Source of the DNA: CAZUAQ01 sp964618455 | GTDB taxonomy: Bacteria; Planctomycetota; Phycisphaerae; UBA1845; PWPN01 | Reading direction: 5' to 3' | Assembly (NCBI GenBank): GCA_964618455.1 | Contig: CAZUAQ010000004.1 | Coordinates: 1-64,000 of the forward strand | Length of the DNA stretch: 64,000 bases | Shown here: positions 54,155 to 63,295 of the stretch, piece after piece | Layout of the letters: the number at the start of each line of letters is the position of its first letter | Numbering within the stretch: the stretch's first letter is position 1 | The notes under the pieces: generated by a model | Databases searched by the model: none | What the model was told of the DNA's origin: nothing | The model's input: only the letters and a program-made list of their open reading frames with translations | Translations under genes and position numbers: made by a program

Positions 54155-55420
54155 ATGGCGAAGAAAGTGAAGAAAGTGGTGCTGGCGTATTCAGGCGGGC
54201 TGGATACGAGCGTGATCCTGCCCTGGATTCGCGAGACGTACGACTGCGAAGTGATTGCTTATGCGGCAGAGCTGGGCCAGGGCGACGAATTGAAGCAGAT
54301 CCGTAAGAAGGCCCTGACCAGTGGCGCGAGCGAGTGCGTGGTGCGCGATCTGCGAAGCGAGTTCGTGGAAGATTTCCTCTGGCCGATGCTGCGGAGCGGC
54401 GCGGTGTACGAGGGAAAGTATCTTTTGGGAACGTCGGTCGCGCGGCCACTGATCGCCAAGGAGCAGGTGCGCGTGGCCAAGGAGTTCGGCGCGGATGCCG
54501 TGGCCCACGGGGCGACGGGCAAAGGCAACGACCAGGTGCGTTTCGAGCTGACCTACATGGCCCTGAACCCGGCGTTGTCGATCATCGCGCCGTGGAAGGA
54601 CCCGCGATTCGAGTTGCGGAGCCGTGAGGCGGCAGTGGCGTATGCTCAGGCGCGGAACATCCCCATCGATCAATCGAAGAAGAAAATCTACTCGCGCGAT
54701 CGTAACTTCTGGCACATCTCGCACGAAGGCGCGGAACTCGAAAGCACATGGGCCGAGCCGAAGGATCGCATGCTGGTGATGAGCGTGCCCATCGAGAAGG
54801 CGCCGAACAAGGCGGCGTACGTCGAGGTGGATTTCGAGGCGGGCCGGCCGGTGGGCCTGAACGGCAAGAAACTCGACGGGGTGAAGCTCATGGAGAAGCT
54901 CAACGATCTCGGCGGCAAGCATGCGATCGGCCAGGTGGATCTCATCGAGAACCGGCTGGTGGGCATGAAGTCGCGCGGGGTGTACGAAACGCCCGCCGGG
55001 ACGATTCTCTATGAAGCGATCGGGGCGCTGGAATCGATTTGCCTCGACCGGGACACGTTGCACTACAAGCAGCAGATGGCGTTGCGCTACGCGGAGCTGG
55101 TGTACTACGGGCAGTGGTACCATCCGTTGCGCGAGGCGATGGACGCCTTCTTCACGAAGACGAGCGAACCGCTGACGGGCACGGCACGGATCAAGCTGTA
55201 CAAGGGCAACTGCCGCACCGTGGGCGTGAAGAGCCCGAAGTCGCTGTACATGGCGGACCTGGCCAGCTTCACGATGGGCGAGGAATACGACAGCACCGAC
55301 GCTGATGGATTCATCAGATTGTTCGGCCTGCCGATGAAGGTCAACGGAATCGTCGAGCGAAAATCGGGTAAGTCGTCGACCACGAAGAAGCGCAAGAAGG
55401 CGAAGAAGAGCAAACGCTGA
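54155..55420 (+). CDS. argG: Argininosuccinate synthase
   Basis: A 421-residue cytosolic enzyme joining citrulline and aspartate with ATP, the penultimate arginine step. The N-terminal P-loop AYSGGLDTSVIL, GKGNDQVRFELT and SREAAVAYA regions are conserved. The last 17 residues form a lysine-rich tail (SSTTKKRKKAKKSKR) not normal for the family. ATG 54155 with AGGAAGAG in front is preferred over ATG 54137, which lacks a ribosome site. No other arg genes are nearby. Confidence 0.94.
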   Translation: MAKKVKKVVLAYSGGLDTSVILPWIRETYDCEVIAYAAELGQGDELKQIRKKALTSGASECVVRDLRSEFVEDFLWPMLRSGAVYEGKYLLGTSVARPLIAKEQVRVAKEFGADAVAHGATGKGNDQVRFELTYMALNPALSIIAPWKDPRFELRSREAAVAYAQARNIPIDQSKKKIYSRDRNFWHISHEGAELESTWAEPKDRMLVMSVPIEKAPNKAAYVEVDFEAGRPVGLNGKKLDGVKLMEKLNDLGGKHAIGQVDLIENRLVGMKSRGVYETPAGTILYEAIGALESICLDRDTLHYKQQMALRYAELVYYGQWYHPLREAMDAFFTKTSEPLTGTARIKLYKGNCRTVGVKSPKSLYMADLASFTMGEEYDSTDADGFIRLFGLPMKVNGIVERKSGKSSTTKKRKKAKKSKR

Positions 55421-55490
55421 GAGGTGGGATCCGCGTCGTACGGGACGAAAATGTTCTCATGTATGTGGGCCTTCGGTGGCAGTGGCGGCC

Positions 55491-55907
55491 CTAAAGCACA
55501 AAGTGGACACCAAGCACTAACACCGCGACCCAGAAGAGGATCTTCACAAGATCGCGCGCAAGAGTAGCATTCAAACGCTCCTTCAAGGGATACTTGAGAT
55601 GGCAACGCGCGAGTTCTACCTCGATTTCCTGGACCCAGAAGAATGCGACAATCGCCGGGAACATCAGGACCATGCCGACGGCCATACTGCCGATCAAGAG
55701 GCCAAACAGGAACTGGTTTTCAGTTTGCTTCGTGAGCATGAACTCCGCGGTTACCGCAAACATGAGCACCCAGGCCCCCGATGCCGCGCGCACAATGTAG
55801 CGGGCAATCCGGTGATGGCGATACAGAAGCGAGGGCGAGGTATCCGCTGGATAAGCCAGCATGACGCGATGGAGGATGGCATGTCGCATCAAATGATTAT
55901 AGCCCAT
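55491..55907 (-). CDS. Hypothetical membrane protein
   Basis: A 138-residue protein with three likely transmembrane helices: WVLMFAVTAEFML, FGLLIGSMAVGMVLMFPAIV, and ILFWVAVLVLGVHFVL at the C-terminus. The start ATG overlaps the stop of the GH42-like gene as TGATG at 55905-55909, which suggests coupling and decides this start. I do not recognise a family. It converges with argG. Confidence 0.6.
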   Translation of the reverse strand: MGYNHLMRHAILHRVMLAYPADTSPSLLYRHHRIARYIVRAASGAWVLMFAVTAEFMLTKQTENQFLFGLLIGSMAVGMVLMFPAIVAFFWVQEIEVELARCHLKYPLKERLNATLARDLVKILFWVAVLVLGVHFVL

Positions 55908-58060
55908 CACACCCGTTCGTAGCGAAACAGCAGCGTCTCGTGCTTCTGCATGGCCAGGTCGAGGTAGGTCCGGGGCTCGGGAAGCGTGAGGTTGCTGAAC
56001 AATTCGCGGGCGCGGAAGGGGAAGCGGATGCGGCGTGTGCCGGCGGACTCCGCGCGGATCGCGATGAGATTCGGCCCGTGGTAGGTGGCGTCGAGGCCCT
56101 CGTAAGCGATCAACGCCCCGGCCCAGCGGGCGAATTCACGGATGAAGCGTTCATCCAGTGTCAGCGGCGTGCTGAGCACCACGCTCGACCAATCCTCGAA
56201 ATCCCGCGCCGCCAGCGTCACCTCACCGGTCTTCGGGCATCGCCCCAGCACGGTAGCGTCGGGATCATCGATCCATACACGCGGGGCCATGTCCACGAGA
56301 TGCCCGAGACGCGTGACGGAAGCCATGGACCGCATCAACAGCGGGTGCGATCCGCTTGCGAGCTTCACTTGGATCGGCGCTGCCTCGCGCGACGAACGCA
56401 GGTTCATCCCCGTCAGTCGGGACGGCTGATGTTCGCTGAAGCCCGTGTCGACGTCGATCACGCCCGGGGCGTACATCCAGAGCACCTTCGCCCCATGTCC
56501 GCAGACGCGAAGTCGCAGCAGATCGCGCTTCCGCTCATCAAGGGCGAAAGTGTTCAGCACGATATACGCCTTGTAGGGCCGTACGCGGTCGAGGTCGTCG
56601 AGCAGGATCCAGTCCACCCCCGTGCCGCACCGCCCCACCCGCGGCGGCAGGTCGTAGATCAGCCATCGGCTGGCGGAATCGCGCGTGAAATGGGGGATGA
56701 CGTTCGACACCGGCTGGTACATCTGGCTGCGGTCGTCCACGACGATGGCGACATCATTCACCGAGGTGCGATCCCACGTCAGCGCTTCGCGATCGATCTC
56801 CTGGATCCGTTTGAGGACGTCGTAGATCCTGGGGTCGTCGTACCAGCCGTCGTTGAAACCCAGCAGCCATTGCGTCACGCCCTTGCACACCACCGACGCG
56901 TAACACGCCTTCTGAATCTCGACATACTCCTCGACGGTCTCCGCGCAGCTGTCCTCCGCCCCGCGCGAGCCGAGCGGGCTCATGAAATCGTTCTCGTTGT
57001 ACCAGAGCTTGCCGTGCTGCCGGACACTCTCGGTCAGCGACATGAACGAGGAGTACCCGGTGTCGATCCGACGGTCACCGTAATGCGACGGGCTGGCCAG
57101 AAAATCAATGTACGGCGATTCGAGGATGCGCCGCAGGGCCATGTGGCCGGCGTTCTGCTGGCGGTGCTCGTTGCAGAGTTGTAGCACGTACCCGTAGAAG
57201 ACGCCGACCATGGCGTCGTGATGGGTGTGCAGCTTGACCTCGCGGGCGAGGTGTTCAATGGTGCCGGTCGTGAGGTCGGCGTAGAAGTGGAAGTAATCAA
57301 TGATCGGCTGGGATTGTTTTGGATCCAGCAGCCACTGGCCGTCGAAGGCGACGCGCCGGCGGAACGACGGCACCGGGGCGCTCTCGAAGGTCACGCCAGG
57401 CCAGTTCCATGCGCTGCGCAGCGCGTCGACGTCGCGGTTGTAGGTGATATTCAACCAGTCGCGCCAGGCTTGCACCGCCGGCGGCGAGTAATCGACGAGT
57501 TGCCCGGCGTTGCTGCCGAAAGCCATCCACTCGGCGCTGGTACCCGAGGCGAGGTGGTAGCCGATGAAGCGATGACCGTAGTCCCGCGACTTCACATGAT
57601 CGATGTATCCCTTGAGCGCTTCGACCGTATGTCGCCGCCACACGTCCGACGCCCAGGATGGAATGCCATGTTTACGTGGATCGCGCCGGACGGAAAATCC
57701 GTCGCCGGTCTCATGATGGGCGCACTCGTCGGGATACAAATGCTGCCACCAGGTCGGCGCTTCGCATTGCAGGCGAGGAAAGAAAAGCACGTCCGGCCAG
57801 ACGCGAATGATGTTCTCGACGATCTCATCGTGCCGGGCGATCCGCTCGGTATCGAGGCCGCCCGGCGGATCGGGATAGAAGGCGTAATGTCCGCGGGTCA
57901 CCATGCTGCAGAACCGCATCCCGGTTGAACCGATCCCCGCGCATAAGTCGGGCACATCGCCCACGTAAGCCAGCGCCGAGACAGGCTCGCCGTTGAGTGT
58001 CAGCGTGGGAGTATTGTTGTGGCTCGTGATGCGGGCGATGGGGGCGCGATGCGGCGGCAT
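55907..58060 (-). CDS. GH42-like beta-galactosidase-type protein
   Basis: A 717-residue protein with the outline of a GH-A clan TIM barrel followed by a glutamine-amidotransferase-like domain, as in GH42 beta-galactosidases. The first half has LFFPRLQCEAPTWW, FIGYHLASGTSAEWMAFG (an acid/base Glu would lie here), and HGKLWYNENDFMSP, whose Glu fits the nucleophile. The second half has KAYIVLNTFALDERKRDLL and GAKVLWMYAPG, typical of the beta-galactosidase trimerisation domain. There is no signal peptide, so it is probably cytoplasmic. ATG 58060 follows GAGGAAG. Confidence 0.72.
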   Translation of the reverse strand: MPPHRAPIARITSHNNTPTLTLNGEPVSALAYVGDVPDLCAGIGSTGMRFCSMVTRGHYAFYPDPPGGLDTERIARHDEIVENIIRVWPDVLFFPRLQCEAPTWWQHLYPDECAHHETGDGFSVRRDPRKHGIPSWASDVWRRHTVEALKGYIDHVKSRDYGHRFIGYHLASGTSAEWMAFGSNAGQLVDYSPPAVQAWRDWLNITYNRDVDALRSAWNWPGVTFESAPVPSFRRRVAFDGQWLLDPKQSQPIIDYFHFYADLTTGTIEHLAREVKLHTHHDAMVGVFYGYVLQLCNEHRQQNAGHMALRRILESPYIDFLASPSHYGDRRIDTGYSSFMSLTESVRQHGKLWYNENDFMSPLGSRGAEDSCAETVEEYVEIQKACYASVVCKGVTQWLLGFNDGWYDDPRIYDVLKRIQEIDREALTWDRTSVNDVAIVVDDRSQMYQPVSNVIPHFTRDSASRWLIYDLPPRVGRCGTGVDWILLDDLDRVRPYKAYIVLNTFALDERKRDLLRLRVCGHGAKVLWMYAPGVIDVDTGFSEHQPSRLTGMNLRSSREAAPIQVKLASGSHPLLMRSMASVTRLGHLVDMAPRVWIDDPDATVLGRCPKTGEVTLAARDFEDWSSVVLSTPLTLDERFIREFARWAGALIAYEGLDATYHGPNLIAIRAESAGTRRIRFPFRARELFSNLTLPEPRTYLDLAMQKHETLLFRYERV

Positions 58061-58212
58061 GCGAACTTCCTCGGGACGTGGGCCGACCGTTCCAGACTCC
58101 GGGCGGAAGGTAAGTGAGCCAGCCCGCCCCGTCAACGCGTTGACCGCGTGAGGGGTCTCGCACCGCTACTTGGATGTCTCCTCGCGCGCATTCTGTTCGC
58201 GCCTGTTCGCCC

Positions 58213-59898
58213 TCACGGCTGACAGGCGGGATCCGCAGGCATGTTCTTCCCGCTGAGGCAATTCATGAACATTGTGAGATCGGCACCGTCCACGTCGAGA
58301 TCCATGTCCAGGTTCGCTTCTTCGCAACCCGGTGCAGGGACGACCCCTGAGCCGCTGAGACAGCATTGCAGTTCGCCGAAGTCGTCGAGATCCACATCCC
58401 CGTCGTGATCCAGATCCGCCGGGACGGGCGTGCAGCCATCGGCGTCGATGATGGCTCCGGGGATGGTGTTCGGACAGAGATCACACGCATCCCCCACGCC
58501 ATCACTGTCGCCATCGGCCTGATCGGTGTTGGCGAGCACAGGGCAGTTGTCCAACTCATCGTCCACCGTGTCGTTGTCGTCATCGGGATCACACGCGTCG
58601 CCCATCCCGTCGCCGTCGAGATCGAACTGGTCGACGTTTGCCGTGTTCGGGCAATTGTCCACCGAGTCGGGGATCGTGTCCTCGTCGGCATCGGGCGCAG
58701 GGATGACGGGATCGATGCGGTATACCGAACCGCCCAGGTCGCAGATATACATCTCGCCGAGAGCGTCCTCACCGAACGAGACGATCAATGAGAGGGAGGC
58801 GGAACCCGGAGGATCCAGTTCGCCAGTGTGCTCCTGGAGATCGGTCGCTGCGCCGCCGGTGATCTGGATGCTGTGGATCTGGCCCGAGCAGAAATCGCCG
58901 AAGAAATAACGACCCTGCATCGACGGGATCGACGGCCCGCGGTACACGTGACCGCCCGTGATTGAACACCCCGACGGCGCGGGACCCGAATGCGGATACT
59001 CGAAAATGGGATCGATCGGAGCGCCCACAGCGCAGGAATCCGTTTCGTCGAAAATCGTTGTGCCTTCCTTGTAGCTCCAGCAGTAGTTCACGCCACCGGT
59101 GGCGTGGGCCGGGCGGTAGTTGATCTCCTCCCAGGCATTTTGGCCGACATCGGCGATGACCATGTCACCGGTAAGTCGGTCGAAACACCACCGCCACGGG
59201 TTGCGCAAACCGAAAGCCCAGATCTCGTCGAGGACGTCGTCGTTGGGATCATTGGCGAGGGTCCAGGGGTTGTCGGCGGGAACGGCGTACTCCTTGCCTG
59301 GATCCTGGCCGTCGACATCGATGCGGATCATTTTGCCGATCCATGTGGTCGGATTCTGGGCACGGTTCTCGGGATCGCCGCCCGAGCCACCATCCCCGAA
59401 CCCCACGTAGAGATAACCGTCGTTGGGTCCGAAGAGGATCTGACCGCCATTGTGGTTCCAGTACGGTTGAAGCTGCGTGAGGATCGGGTGCTGGCTGTTG
59501 GCCATCGCGCTATCGGGATCGGAGGAGACGGTGTACTCGGCGATCCGGCTGAGCTGGAACCCGGTCGAATAGGACACGTAGAACCTGCCGTTCTCGTTGT
59601 ACTCGGGATGGAAGGCAAGCCCGAGCAGCCCCTCCTCATTGGACTTGTTCAGACCCGGCACGGTCAAAAACGGCTCTTCCAGCAGTACGCCGTCTTTGAC
59701 GATGCGAATATTGCCGGTGTGCTGCTCGAGGATGAAAATCCGGCGGTAGTCCTCCGGCGGCGCGGTCACGAGCACAGGCCGCGACAGCCCGTCGGCCACG
59801 AGCGTCGACTTGATGACCTGGGCGGTGGCAGGGGCGGCTGAGACCAGAGAGGCGCATACCGCGGACAGAACCGATCGGTGGAGCGACGTGCCAATCAT
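58213..59898 (-). CDS. Secreted PQQ-dependent sugar dehydrogenase-like protein with TSP3 and dockerin-type repeats
   Basis: A 561-residue exported protein. After a signal peptide (VLSAVCASLVSAAPATAQ) residues 30-390 form a glucose/sorbosone dehydrogenase six-blade propeller: EGLLGLAFHPEY, YWNHNGGQILFGPNDGYLYV and IWAFGLRNPWRWCFD. Next come thrombospondin type 3 calcium repeats (DADEDTIPDSVDNCPNT and two more). The C-terminus has dockerin type I-like EF-hand repeats (ADLDHDGDVDLDDFGELQCC and NLDMDLDVDGADL). This architecture is common in Planctomycetes. ATG 59898 follows GGGGAGAA. A cofactor or cohesin partner cannot be read here. Confidence 0.88.
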   Translation of the reverse strand: MIGTSLHRSVLSAVCASLVSAAPATAQVIKSTLVADGLSRPVLVTAPPEDYRRIFILEQHTGNIRIVKDGVLLEEPFLTVPGLNKSNEEGLLGLAFHPEYNENGRFYVSYSTGFQLSRIAEYTVSSDPDSAMANSQHPILTQLQPYWNHNGGQILFGPNDGYLYVGFGDGGSGGDPENRAQNPTTWIGKMIRIDVDGQDPGKEYAVPADNPWTLANDPNDDVLDEIWAFGLRNPWRWCFDRLTGDMVIADVGQNAWEEINYRPAHATGGVNYCWSYKEGTTIFDETDSCAVGAPIDPIFEYPHSGPAPSGCSITGGHVYRGPSIPSMQGRYFFGDFCSGQIHSIQITGGAATDLQEHTGELDPPGSASLSLIVSFGEDALGEMYICDLGGSVYRIDPVIPAPDADEDTIPDSVDNCPNTANVDQFDLDGDGMGDACDPDDDNDTVDDELDNCPVLANTDQADGDSDGVGDACDLCPNTIPGAIIDADGCTPVPADLDHDGDVDLDDFGELQCCLSGSGVVPAPGCEEANLDMDLDVDGADLTMFMNCLSGKNMPADPACQP

Positions 59899-60154
59899 GT
59901 GCGTGTTCTCCCCTTGGAAAAAGATAGGTTGCTTGCGTACCCCATGAAAACACGGTCGCGTAGTTCCTCCGCGACCGGTCGCTATTCTACATACACAAGG
60001 GAGTGCCTGGCCAGTAAAAACCAAGAGTTGCATGGGATAGCATGATTAGATGGCAGCGGGCGTACTATTGGGACTCGTGTAGTCCGGTTCTGTGAGCGGC
60101 TCCCGGTCGGGAGTCCCTGCTTTCATGATCCGACAGCAGGTTCATGCGCCGATC

Positions 60155-60931
60155 CTACACCTTCGCGCTCGACGTCTTCGCCGCCTGCGTGCCGTCGGGC
60201 AGATTGACCCAATCGTAGTCGCCGAACATGTTGGGCGACTCGCCCTGGAGAAGTTTCAGCACCTCGGCGGCGACCTTGCGGATCTCGACCTCGGCATGCT
60301 CGTTGCAGCGGAGTTCCACGAAGTGGCGGAGGGCGCGGGCGTTGGCAGTGACGAATATTTTGGTCTCGGTAGCGTTGGGCAGGATGGAACGCGCCGCCTG
60401 GCGGGCCATCTTGCGGCGGAGGGTCTTGTCGTCGATGTCCTCGAAACGCGTCATGAGCGACTCGACCAGGATGCAGTACGCTTCGTGGCACTGCTGCACG
60501 GCGTTGAGCCAGGTTTCGTGAAGCTTGGGATCCTCGGCGATGCAGTCCGGCTCGACGAAGTCGGCGGTGGACTCGTCCACGTAGCGCTGCGAGAGCTGCG
60601 AGTAGCCGAAGCCCGCGCGGTGCCGAACGAGTTCATGTGTGAAACTGCGGGATACTCCGGTGATGATGAAGTTGTAGACGGCGTGTTCGAGAACGCTGCC
60701 GTGACCAACCTGCAGGATGTGGCCGAGGTAGGCATTGTTGCCGCCGGGGCGCGGCTTGGCGAAGCTCATGTAGCAGAGCCGCCCGGCGATCTCGGAGAGC
60801 TTCTCACCGGCGATTTCCGTATCCGTGGTCCAGTGCGCGACGTCGTGGTCGTCCAGAAATCGGTCGACGGCTTCGCTGTTGACGACCTGGCGTCCGACCA
60901 GATACACCTTGGGGTCCCGAATAATCTTCAC
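60155..60931 (-). CDS. thyX: Flavin-dependent thymidylate synthase
   Basis: A 258-residue FAD enzyme that methylates dUMP using methylenetetrahydrofolate and reduced flavin. The ThyX motif RHRAGFGYS is intact, followed by QLSQRYVDES. HGSVLEHAVYNFIITGVSR and ARALRHFVELRCNEHAEVEI complete the family. The start is GTG 60931 with AAGGAG in front, as the upstream open frame to 61117 has no similarity. ThyX in place of ThyA is common in anaerobes and Planctomycetes. It is divergent from the methyltransferase gene. Confidence 0.95.
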   Translation of the reverse strand: MKIIRDPKVYLVGRQVVNSEAVDRFLDDHDVAHWTTDTEIAGEKLSEIAGRLCYMSFAKPRPGGNNAYLGHILQVGHGSVLEHAVYNFIITGVSRSFTHELVRHRAGFGYSQLSQRYVDESTADFVEPDCIAEDPKLHETWLNAVQQCHEAYCILVESLMTRFEDIDDKTLRRKMARQAARSILPNATETKIFVTANARALRHFVELRCNEHAEVEIRKVAAEVLKLLQGESPNMFGDYDWVNLPDGTQAAKTSSAKV

Positions 60932-61249
60932 GGCGTGAACTCCTTTTCTCAGCCCGGCGATGTGTTGACTTTCCGTTAATGTAATCGAACGTGAGGCGGA
61001 TTGAAACGGAGCCGCGTCTGTCGAGTGAGTGCCGACGACGTCATGCATGTCAATGAACGGCCTGATCGCGGCTACGCTCATGGTTGCGGTGAGGTTACGT
61101 CGAAACTGCCGCGCCATTCACAGCCCGCGGAACTCCTCGACATCGGGGCATCGCGCAGCACGGAGCAGAGCGGGCGTGCGGGCGGCGATCCGGATATAAT
61201 CGCGACACGGCTTATCATTGCTGTTGACACGACTACATGAGGAGAGGCC
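60932..61249. other. Divergent intergenic region
   Basis: 318 bases between thyX and the methyltransferase gene. A TATAAT lies at 61195-61200 on the plus strand without a clear -35. A TTGACA at 61224 is too close to the ATG to serve as a -35. Confidence 0.35.
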
Positions 61250-62119
61250 ATGGCGTTAAAGGCACAGGACTATGCAGGCAAGGTGACCATCGCCGACGGA
61301 GCCTGGGGGACGGAGTTGGACAACCTCGGTTGCCCCCCCGGATTCTGCCGCGAGGAGTGGAACGTGACCGATCCGGACAAGGTGCGCCAGGTGGCGTCGT
61401 CGTATGTCGAAGCCGGCGCGGAGATCGTCCTGACCAATACCTTTGGCGCGAACCGTTTCGTGCTCGAGCGGCACGATCGCGGCGACAAGGTGCACGCGTT
61501 CAACAAAGCCGGAGCCGCCATCAGCAAGGAGGCCGCCGGAAGCAAGGCCATGGTCTTCGGCTCCATCGGCCCGAGCGGAAAGATCGTCATGATGGGGGAA
61601 GTCTCGCAGGAGGATCTCGCCGAGGCGTTCACCGAGCAAGCTCAAGCGCTGGCCGAGGGCGGTGCCGACGGCCTGGTCGTCGAGACGATGACCGAGATGG
61701 CCGAGGCGGAGACGGCGGTCAAGGCTGCCAAGAGTACCGGACTGCCCGTGGTGGCCAGCATGACGTATGACTCCGGCAAGGATCACACGAACACGATGAT
61801 GGGCGTCACGCCGGAACAGGCGGTCAAGGCGCTCACCGAGGCCGGCGCGGACATCATCGGGTGCAACTGCGGCATCGGCATTGACAACTACATCAACGTG
61901 GCAGGGATGTTTCACAACCTGACCGACAAGCCGATCTGGGTCAAAGCGAATGCCGGACTGCCCGAAATTCAGGGCGGCAAGATCGTTTACAACATGACCC
62001 CGGACACGTATGCCGAAAAAGCCAGAGCACTCGCCAAGGCCGGCGCGAACATCATCGGCGGATGCTGCGGGACGAGCCCCGATTTCATTCGCGCACTGGT
62101 CGAGAAACTCAAGATATGA
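61250..62119 (+). CDS. Homocysteine S-methyltransferase-family protein (MetH domain-like)
   Basis: A 289-residue TIM-barrel methyltransferase resembling the homocysteine-binding domain of cobalamin-dependent methionine synthase. The zinc ligands are visible: Cys in IGCNCGIG, and the Cys pair in GGCCGTSP. The start TIADGAWGTELDNLG and NTFGANRFVLERH are typical. It could transfer a methyl group to homocysteine from a donor carried by another protein, since the folate and B12 domains are absent here. ATG 61250 follows GAGGAGAGG. It converges with trxB, 21 bases apart. Confidence 0.85.
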   Translation: MALKAQDYAGKVTIADGAWGTELDNLGCPPGFCREEWNVTDPDKVRQVASSYVEAGAEIVLTNTFGANRFVLERHDRGDKVHAFNKAGAAISKEAAGSKAMVFGSIGPSGKIVMMGEVSQEDLAEAFTEQAQALAEGGADGLVVETMTEMAEAETAVKAAKSTGLPVVASMTYDSGKDHTNTMMGVTPEQAVKALTEAGADIIGCNCGIGIDNYINVAGMFHNLTDKPIWVKANAGLPEIQGGKIVYNMTPDTYAEKARALAKAGANIIGGCCGTSPDFIRALVEKLKI

Positions 62120-62140
62120 GCCGATGGCGGACCGGCTGGA

Positions 62141-63166
62141 TCAATGGATATCTTGCTCGGCCAGCCAACGTTCGGCGTCGATGGCGGCCTTGCACCCCAT
62201 GCCGGCGGCGGTGACCGCCTGGCGGTACACACTGTCGACGCAATCGCCGGCGGCGAATACTCCTTCGACATTGGTGTAGGACATGTAGGGATCTTTCAGC
62301 TTGATGTACTTCTTGTCGTCGAGCTCGAGTTGCCCGTCGAGGAACGCCGTGGCCGGCGTGTGGCCGATGGCAACGAAGAGCCCGCCGACGGAAAGATCAC
62401 TCTTTTCATCGCTCTTCGTATCCTCGAGTTCGATGCCGGAAATCATGTCGTCGCCGTGGACGTCGGTGACGACCTTGTTCCACAGGATCTCAATCTTGGA
62501 GTTGTTGATCGCCCGCTCCGCCATGATCTTGCTGGCGCGGAGTTCTTCGCGGCGGTGAATCATGTAGACCTTGCTGGCGTACTTGGTGAGGTAAGTCGCT
62601 TCCTCGACGGCGGAGTCACCGCCGCCCACGACCGCCAATTCCTTCTCGCGGAACACGGGCAGCGCCCCGTCACACACCGCACATGCACTCACACCGCCGC
62701 CGGACTGGGCCAGTCGTTTCTCGTTCTCGAGGCCGAGCCAGTTCGCCGTCGCCCCGGTGGCCACGATCACCGATTGAGCCTCGACCATCACGTCGTTCTC
62801 ACCCCACACCTTGAACGGGCGCGAGGAGAGATCGACCCTGGTGCAGTCGTGGTACTTGAAGGTATGGCCGTCATCGGGGTTGGAGACGTCGGGATTCTGA
62901 CCCTCGTCGGTCTGGATGCGCGTGCCGAAGCGGACTGCCTGCTGCTCGAACAGCGACATCATCTTCGGGCCGGTGACACCCTCAGGGAAGCCGGGGTAAT
63001 TCTCTACATCCGTGGTGAGCATCAACTGACCGCCGGGAAGGATCGTGCTCGGCACCTGCTTGGGGCGCCCTGCGAAGACCAGCGGTTTGAGATTCGCGCG
63101 TGCGGCGTAGATGGCGGCGGTCCACCCCGCCGGTCCCGATCCGATGATGACCACGTTTTCTGCCAT
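62141..63166 (-). CDS. trxB: Thioredoxin reductase
   Basis: A 341-residue FAD/NADPH enzyme. The FAD motif IIGSGPAGWTAAIYAARA, the redox pair CAVC in SACAVCDG, the NADPH motif VVGGGDSAVEEA and the C-terminal VFAAGDCVD are all present. The redox motif is CAVC rather than the usual CATC. ATG 63166 has GAGGGA before it. It is a house-keeping enzyme for thioredoxin reduction. Confidence 0.95.
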   Translation of the reverse strand: MAENVVIIGSGPAGWTAAIYAARANLKPLVFAGRPKQVPSTILPGGQLMLTTDVENYPGFPEGVTGPKMMSLFEQQAVRFGTRIQTDEGQNPDVSNPDDGHTFKYHDCTRVDLSSRPFKVWGENDVMVEAQSVIVATGATANWLGLENEKRLAQSGGGVSACAVCDGALPVFREKELAVVGGGDSAVEEATYLTKYASKVYMIHRREELRASKIMAERAINNSKIEILWNKVVTDVHGDDMISGIELEDTKSDEKSDLSVGGLFVAIGHTPATAFLDGQLELDDKKYIKLKDPYMSYTNVEGVFAAGDCVDSVYRQAVTAAGMGCKAAIDAERWLAEQDIH

Positions 63167-63295
63167 GTGTCCCTCGTGTTTCCTGTTGTTCAACCCGATG
63201 TTGCCAGCAATGATCGGCCCAATTCTAGGGCGCGCCAAGCGGGGCGTCTAGCGAAAGGAATCCTTCATGGCACCTATTGAATCAATAGACAACAT

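Noticed and set aside
61224..61229. TTGACA as a -35 box for the methyltransferase gene
   Set aside because: It is only 21 bases from the ATG, leaving no room for a -10 and start site.
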